From assembly GCA_021437785.1 (NCBI GenBank), contig JAILYB010000042.1, positions 2,976,001-3,040,000 on the forward strand: a DNA stretch of 64,000 nt, given 5' to 3'. The translations under genes and the position numbers were made by a program. The notes beneath the pieces were generated by a model. The model was not told where the DNA came from. It saw only the letters and a program-made list of their open reading frames with translations, and ran no database searches. Positions 57,532 to 64,000 of this stretch are shown piece by piece (position 1 is the first letter of the stretch; each line of letters starts with the position of its first letter). The DNA comes from Rhodomyrtus psidioides (Eukaryota; Streptophyta; Magnoliopsida; Myrtales; Myrtaceae).

Positions 57532-59578
57532 GAAGTTCCACCTGTGGTTCTGGAGGAGCATTTTCTTGAGATGAGGTGTCAATCCCTCTTGTAACTAAAT
57601 TCTCCCCCTCAGTTTGTGCTTTAGGAAAAGCTTGAGAGGCATACACTTCAGTGAGAAATACATCAGATGTTGCAGGCAATGGCTCCCCCTGAGTTATAGC
57701 CTTCTTCCCTTTTTCTCTTAACCTGGGCACAGATTCTACATCTTCATCAATGTCCATAGGTATGGACTGAGCACTCGACAGTTGATCTTCTCGTGCAATA
57801 GCTGAAGCCAAGCTTGTAACAGCTTTGTGAATTGTTAGTCTGGTGGAGGATACAGAATAAGCCTCAATGTCATCTGTCTCTTCCTCCTGCTCTTTTGAGG
57901 CCAACTTAGCTAGGACTTGTGCTAGCAACTACTCATGATTACAATTGACAAGGGTTTTGTTATACTCTACTTCATCTTCAATTCTGGCAGCATGCTTCTC
58001 ATTCCACATTGTGAGAAATTCCTCCTCAGTCAGATCACAAGGATACACAACCTTCTCTTGTGATTGTATTTCTGCTTCATCTCCTTCTTCATCATTCCTT
58101 GCAGCACTATGATCCCTAGATTCACCTTCTTCATCTGATCCACCTCGAGATTGTGTAGCTTCAGAATCATACTCCCCTGTTCCTTCTTCACTTGCCTCTG
58201 AGTCCTTATCAGTTGAGCTGTCTTTCTATTGTCCCTTGACAGCCATAACTTTTCTCATCTTTGGAGATTTCTACTTGGACTCATCCTCGAAATCCATAAT
58301 GACTGGTTCATGTTCTTTGTTCTCCATCCAGCAGGAGTCATCTTGTATCCCATCTTTGTCACCGTAGTCTCACCAACAGTCATCATAGGAATTTCTTGTT
58401 TGATAAAGGCGCTCAAGCCATCAATCTTGAAATGATCTATTATTCTATAGATCAAGGCAGCATATGGTAGCTGTCCTTTTGGCTTGAGAACAGACCTATA
58501 CATGTGTAATAGGACTGTGTGAGCAAAAGATATCATCTTTCCTGTTAGGATGCCCTATAACAGTTTTGCCTCATATTTCGAGATATCTGTCTTTGAGGCC
58601 GCCTTGGGTCTTAAGACATTCTATGATCACCTTGTGCATCATGATGTGTTTTAAGGGAAAGTCATTGTAGGCAATATGCGACTTCGATTCCCTTGAGAAG
58701 CTTGACTTGCTAGTTAGGAAGCAAAAGGCTTCTCCTGCAGTGACATCTAGGGGTGTGAAATCTCCCTTTCTAGTTCCCATGATAGATGCCAATTCATCAA
58801 CAGTCAGAATATACTGCTTTCTTTTCATCGTGAAAGCCAAAGAGTTGAAGTTGACAAACTGAAAATTTGAGTAGAAGTAGGCCACCAGATCAGGAAAAGT
58901 GAAGCCCCTATGCGTTATGAATTGATCTATCTTCACCTTTTGTAGATGCTTCCTCAGATAAATGCCATTACTATCAAAGTACTTTAACTCAAATACCCTG
59001 TGAGGTATAACACCTCTATGTTTCAGGAGTTCAAACTTGTCTTTGTGAGCTTGATTCTGGAACATGGGATTAGGAAAGTTTTTATCCAAAATAAACCCAA
59101 TATTCTTCACAAAGTCATTGAACATAATGTCATCATCATCTTCAACCTTTGCCTTAGTACCGCCAGGTCTAATTGGAGAGGATTTTCATTTCGAACTTGT
59201 CTCTGCCACTTTCTCATTTCCTTTTCTAGAGGCAGATTCAAGTTTTTCAATAGCAATTGGTTCAACGATCTTTCCAGGCAAACTAAGAAATTCCAATAGT
59301 TTGCCTTCACTATCAAACTTGTGAGTATTCAGCAGTTTTCTAAGTTCATTACCAAAATCCCCTGCTGCCTTAATCCTATCATATATTGGCTTAATAGAAT
59401 GTGCCATAGCTTCTTTTCCTTCAAAAGCGGATAGAGACAAACCTTTTGCCAAACGGAGTGCTTCACGCTGTTTGTTGATTTGGGTTTCCGTAGGTTCGGC
59501 GCCGCTTGCTGTTGAGGCGGAAAACTTTCTCTTCAACTGAAGAGTCTTCTTCGAGTCAGAGGCTGATTTCAAAGCCAT
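57532..59578 (-). pseudogene. Env-like ORF of copia 2, N-terminal and central parts
   Basis: Starts at 59578 (MALKSASDSKKTLQLKRKFS). The conserved block lies at 59125-58255 with FELKYFDSNGIYL, FPDLVAYFYSNFQFV, GQLPYAALIYRIIDHFK and TPAGWRTKN, as in copia 1. A stop near 59186 and a frameshift near 58570 break it. The acidic stretch follows to 57532, where element A cuts in; the C-terminus is at 41294. Confidence 0.78.
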
Positions 59579-59931
59579 TGATGCGTAGAAAGTTTGAAGC
59601 TTTGGATGAAAGAGTGTTGTTTTGAGGAAGAAATTGAGAGCGAGAGATCTTGGATACGGTTTTAGGGTTTTGATTTGAGAAAATTTTGAAAGTGGGAGAA
59701 CAAAAGTGACGGTTCGATGTTATATAAAAGAGGCGGTTATTTTTTAAAACAAAATCAGTAAAAGAAGTAAAAGAATTTCTTTAAACAGATCAATTAATCA
59801 TCGTCAATCAGATATTCGGAAATATATATTCATATGAGAAACTTACCTTAAAGACAGTTTTTAGAGTTAACTGACCTCGATTTATGAACTTTTCAAAAGA
59901 GATGTGAATTTCTTCTTACGCGCCTTTTAGC
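59579..59931 (-). other. Spacer upstream of the copia 2 env-like ORF
   Basis: This is AT-rich retrotransposon spacer. No gene is seen. Confidence 0.55.
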
Positions 59932-60111
59932 GTTCCTTCTGATGCTCCTTCTGATACTCCTTCTGATGCTCATTCTGACGCTCCTTCTGACTTTCCTTCT
60001 GACTCTCCTTTTGACTCTCCTTCTGACGTTCCTTCTGACTCTCCTTCTGACGTTCCTTCTGACTCTCCTTCTGACTCTCCTTCTGACGTTCCTTCTGGCG
60101 CTCCTTCTGAC
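59932..60111. repeat. 12-bp minisatellite, 15 units (copia 2)
   Basis: Unit TCTCCTTCTGAC and variants, 15 in a row, lies between the RNase H end and the env-like ORF of copia 2. Copia 1 has nothing like it at the same place. On the minus strand one frame reads Ser-Glu-Gly-x repeats. The plus-strand poly-Leu frame is a by-product. Confidence 0.93.
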
Positions 60112-60183
60112 TTTTCCTGTTCTAAAATATACTTAAGAGGGAAGGTTAATGATGGATAATTCATTTCTAATAAAATTAAAAGT

Positions 60184-62037
60184 CTACTTATCCAATGGTT
60201 TAGTGAAAATATCTGCAAGTTGATTTTTCGTATCGATGTATTGAATGTTAACATCACCGTTCTGAACATGATCACGTATGAAGTGATGCTTGATCTCAAT
60301 GTGCTTTGTTCTTGAGTGAAGTATGGGATTTTTTGTAAGATTTATGGGGCTTGTGTTGTCAGAAAGAATTTCCACAATTGATTCTTCAACACCATAATTT
60401 TTGAGCTGTTGTTTTAGCCAAAGTATTTGAGCACAGCAACTTCCAAGAGATATGTATTCTGCTTCAGCTGTACTAAGTGCCACTGTATTTTGCTTCTTGG
60501 AATACCATGAGACAAGCATGTTTCCCATGAGCTGACAAGTTCCAGATGTACTTTTTCTATCAATTTTGCAACCTGCAAGATCTGCATCTGAATATCCCTT
60601 TAGTATAAAATCAGAAGATTTAGAGTACCATAAGCCATAGTTGGGATAAGTCCCAATGTATTTGATTATTCTTTTGACGGCTGATAGGTGTGATTCCCTT
60701 GGGCTTGATTGAAATCTTGCGCATAAACAGACGCTAAATAGGATGTCTGGTCTTGAAGTTGTGAGATAGAGCAGTGATCCAATCATACTTCGATATAGTT
60801 TGGGATCAACTTCCTTTCCATCTTCATGTTTATCTAACTTGGAGGAGTGAGACATAGGAGTTTCTGTCTTTTTGCCATTCTCCAGACCAAACTTCTTCAC
60901 TATTTTCAATGCATACTTTTCTTGAAATATAAAAGTTCCTTTCTGAGATTGATGAATTTGAAGACAAAAAAAGAACCGTAATTCTCCCATCATACTCATC
61001 TCAAATTCATCCTGCATTACTTTAGAAAATTTCTTGCAGAGAAGCTCATTAGAAGAACCAAATATAATATCATCAACATAGATTTGAACTAAAAGAATAT
61101 CCTTACATTTTCTTTGAATAAAAAGGGTAGTGTCTACATTACCTTTTTTGAAGTTGTGTTGAGATAGAAAGTTACTCAACCTTTCATACCAATCACGAGG
61201 TGCTTGTTTCAGTCCGTAGAGTGCCTTTTTTAAGACATATACCAAATCCTTTTCTCTAGATTTTTCGAAGCCGGGGGATTGTTAAACATATACCTCTTCT
61301 TTGATGTAGCCATTTAGGAAGGTACTTTTCACGTCTATCTGAAAAAGTTTGAAATCATTGTAACAAGCATAAGCAAGAAGTAGCCTAATGGCTTATAACC
61401 TGGCAACCGGTGCGTAAGTCTCATCGTAGTCTATTCCTTCTTCCTGAGAATAGCCTTTTGCTACAAGTCTTGCTTTGTTTCTTACAACCTTTCATTTGTC
61501 ATCCAGTTTGTTTCTAAATACCCACTTAGTTCCAATCACTGGACTATTTTTGGGTCTGTTGACCAATTCCTAAACATTGTTGACTTTAAATTGATGTAGC
61601 TCTTCCTGCATTGCATTTATCCAGTTATCATCTGCCAATGCATCTTCAAACCTCTTTGGTTCCAATTCAGATACCAATGCTATGTTGCTCATTGTTTGCT
61701 TGAATCTGGATCTAGTCTTTATGCCATCACTTATGCTTCCTATGATAAGTTCTTTTGGATGACTTGACTTGTGCTTCCAGTTTTTGTCGAAGCAATCATT
61801 TGAGGATGTTGTGGGTTCATTCTGTTCATCTTCTGGTCTTTCTTCAACTGAGAGAGTTTCCTTCTGACCATTCTCAACATTCACATTTGAGTCTTGCTTT
61901 TCTCCTAAATCTTCTTGTGAGTCTAGGACTAGAAGAAGTGTATGAACTTGAATAGATTCAGGTTCATCATTCTGATGGCTTTCATCGAACTTGATGTTTA
62001 CTGATTCTTCAACGACACGAGTGTTCTTGTTGTAGAC
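60184..62037 (-). pseudogene. Copia 2 reverse transcriptase and RNase H
   Basis: From 62037, after the junction with element C, pol reads NKNTRVVEESVNIKFDESHQ, a variable linker, FKVNNV, then reverse transcriptase (KWVFRNKLDDK, GIDYDETYAPVARL, KALYGLKQAPRDWYERL, catalytic IYVDDIIFGSS, YRSMIGSLLYLTTSRPDILF) and RNase H (STSGTCQLMGNMLVSWYSKK, AEYISLGSCCAQILWLKQQL, ADIFTKPLDK). The 353 codons at 61245-60184 are open, and upstream there are stops near 61285, 61397, 61490 and 61570. Its Tyr-Val-Asp-Asp site is intact. Confidence 0.9.
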
Positions 62038-64000
62038 TGTTGACACCTGAGTTTTTACCATTTATTATTGTGATTTTTATTCTTTAAAATTAATTAAAAA
62101 TATAAAAAAAGGTCATAAAATCACAAAATCAACTTTGGAAGCTTTGGTTTAACCTTAGGAACCAATTTTGAACAAAAAATATTTTTCGGTATTTTTAATA
62201 TTTTTCGAGTTTATTTAATTATAAAAATACCCAAAAAATCAAAAAAATACCATTCGTGGTCAGAAAAATACCCAAAAATATTCGATAATTTTGTTTTAAT
62301 TTCCTCTTCAAGTGTGTCACTTTAAATCTCAAAAATTCGGCTCGGGTCACTATGTTCCTTCACAAACATAAACCCGAACCGAGCCTAAAAAAAATCATTT
62401 TCGAGTCTTTTAGTTTTCAATTCTCACTTTTTATAAGCTATGACATTGGATTCTAAAGTCTTAAAGTGCAATTAGGTCAATTTGCCCTCCAATTTAATCA
62501 ATTTTTACCAAAAGGGCTTAATTGCACATTTTTCTTTCAATTAGTCCCCGGTTTCACGGATGTATACGTATGCTCTACGTATTTATACGTCATACGTATT
62601 TATACGTTATGCATATTTGTACTGTTTGGTAACCTCTTTAACTCTTGTAATAATAATAATGGTTATTATTTTTAACACATTTGTTAGTGCCTTTTTTTTA
62701 GCATTTTTGTATTGTGAGTGCTATTGTTAGTGTTATTTTTAAATAGCATTTTTGTATTATAAATTGTGAGTGCTATTGTTAGTGCTATTTTTAAATGACA
62801 TTTATTTATCATAAATTGTGAGTGCTATTGTTAGTGCTATTTTTAAATGACATTTATTTATCATAAATTGTGAGTGCTATTATTAGATAGAATTTATAAT
62901 TGTTAGTGCTATTTTTAAATAGCATTTTTGTATTATAAATTGTGAGTGCTATTGTTAGTGCTATTTTTAAATAGCATTTTTGTATTATAAATTGTGAGTG
63001 CTATTGTTAGTGCTATTTTTAAATGTCATTTATTTGTGAGTGCTATTATTAGATAGAATTTATAATTGTTAGTGCTATTTTTAAATAGCATTTTTGTATT
63101 ATAAATTGTGAGTGCTATTGTTAGTGCTATTTTTAAATAGCATTTTTGTATTATAAATTGTGAGTGCTATTGTTAGTGCTATTTTTAAATGTCATTTATT
63201 TGTGAGTGCTATTTTTAGATAGAATTTATAATTGTTAGTGCTATTTTTAAATACAATTTATTGGAAGGTATTTTTGGCTATAAAAGGATGGCAAGAGTTT
63301 TGAGGTTGGAGGGGGAGAGACATTTTGTAGAGTGTGCAAATTTTTGAGAGCTTAGAGAGAAGAACACAAACACTCTCTATATTCTCATAATCTTGAGCGA
63401 GCAAAATATACTAAGTTCGGAATATTGATTCCGCATATTGCTAGCACAATTGTTGTGGAGTTATTAGTCGTCTCCCCGTTCGTCAATTGGTGGTGCGTCC
63501 GAACTAGATGCCTAACACTTGTGGAGGCTGAGATCGAAGAACATCGAACCGACACCTCCGTTCAAGCACGCTACGAGAGGTAATCTATTTACTCCCTTTG
63601 AGACTTTGTGATTTTTTTCGATTGAAATGCACGAAGTACGCCTCTGGAGATACATGTGTGGGTTGTTATTTATTTCCGCTACGTGTTATGTGGATCCCAA
63701 CAGTGGTATCAGAGCCAATCCTTAGGTGTTTTCGTGCATTTAATTGATTTTTTGCAATTTTTGCAATACTATGGCCAATATGTATTAACGAATTGTTCGT
63801 CTTACATGGCTAATGGAGATTGATTATTTTATATGATAAATTAATCAACGTAGCAAAAATTGAGACTAAATCAATTTTGAATCGAAAATTTATGGCTATC
63901 TTATTTTACGTAAAAATTCTGAATATGATTCAACGTAGAATTTTTATTGTGCCTTCCTAAGTTTTAAATTGTGAATTTATTACTTACGTGAAAGGGTGGT
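62038..64000 (+). mobile_element. Element C: 5' part of an LTR of the element A family, cut by the window end
   Basis: Starts TGTTGACACCTGAG inside copia 2 pol and follows the element A LTR to the last base, including a longer minisatellite (62685-63250), the TATA box (63279) and the copia-type site TGGTATCAGAGCC (63704). It is in plus orientation. No polypurine tract precedes it, so it is a 5' LTR or a solo LTR. The five bases before it are TAGAC. Confidence 0.9.

Larger units (their letters stand above)
39545..62037 (-). mobile_element. Copia 2: SIRE/Maximus-like LTR retrotransposon, interrupted by A and C
   Basis: On the minus strand: pol from 62037 to 60184, a 12-bp minisatellite (60111-59932), the env-like ORF (59578-57532, then 41294-40723 after element A), polypurine tract and 3' LTR (40620-39545). 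It sits inside copia 1, so it is younger. It is itself interrupted by element A and by the LTR of element C, whose far side lies outside the window. Joining 57532 to 41294 across one CCCTT copy restores a continuous reading VELQG-HFENLQHILLQ. Confidence 0.85.

Noticed and set aside
59942..60136. Poly-leucine protein on the plus strand
   Set aside because: It is produced by the 12-bp minisatellite and is opposite to the retrotransposon sense.

Overview
The window is nuclear DNA of a flowering plant, most likely a eudicot. It is AT-rich, contains a single-exon Ve1-type receptor-like protein gene, and the rest is mostly plant LTR retrotransposons nested in one another. A Myrtaceae source (Eucalyptus or a relative) is only a guess.

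Left third (1-18,600): a decayed Ty3/gypsy chromovirus remnant (about 3,220-6,534) with a 3.4-kb 3' LTR (6,535-9,949), then one ordinary host gene, an LRR receptor-like protein on the minus strand (13,384-16,380). Around that gene are duplicated non-coding blocks: about 290-1,720 repeats at 17,265-18,485, 9,955-10,390 repeats at 11,636-12,005, and the gene's own 5' flank repeats at 12,025-12,370. This looks like a rearranged receptor-gene cluster.

Right two thirds (18,601-64,000): a nest of retrotransposons resolved by target-site duplications (TSDs). Copia 1 (SIRE/Maximus-like, minus strand, 3' LTR 18,601-19,622) is the oldest. Element B (23,192-37,263, minus strand, TSD AGGTG) interrupts its RNase H region. 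Copia 2 (same type, minus strand, from 39,545) interrupts its GAG-pre-integrase region. Element A (41,295-57,526, plus strand, TSD CCCTT) lies inside the env-like ORF of copia 2, and a third LTR of the same family, element C, starts at 62,038 inside the pol of copia 2 and leaves the window. A 5'-truncated LINE (33,176-35,676) sits in element B.

Elements A, B and C are the notable content. A and B have complete LTRs, a tRNA-Arg-type primer-binding site, a polypurine tract and 5-bp TSDs, but I see no gag, protease, reverse transcriptase or integrase of their own. In the sense direction they carry a gene for a chimeric plant transcription factor: an HD-ZIP IV-type homeodomain with its zipper and CxxC loop, followed by a GARP (type-B ARR/GLK-like) DNA-binding domain and acidic C-terminal motifs. 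Head-to-head with it, antisense to the element, is a conserved coiled-coil protein gene, and a region of about 0.6 kb with conserved blocks and a TATA box lies between them. A has one coiled-coil gene and two strongly diverged tandem copies of the transcription factor gene; B has one of each. Near the 3' LTR both carry a tandem array of about 29 bp, and A also has an 11-copy array of 55-bp hairpin units.

The LTR pairs are about 99% identical by eye, so A and B moved recently. Most of the cargo genes nevertheless carry one or two breaks. The likely reading is a non-autonomous, Tat/Ogre/Retand-like Ty3/gypsy family mobilised in trans, carrying a two-gene regulatory cassette. Lineage and function are inference.
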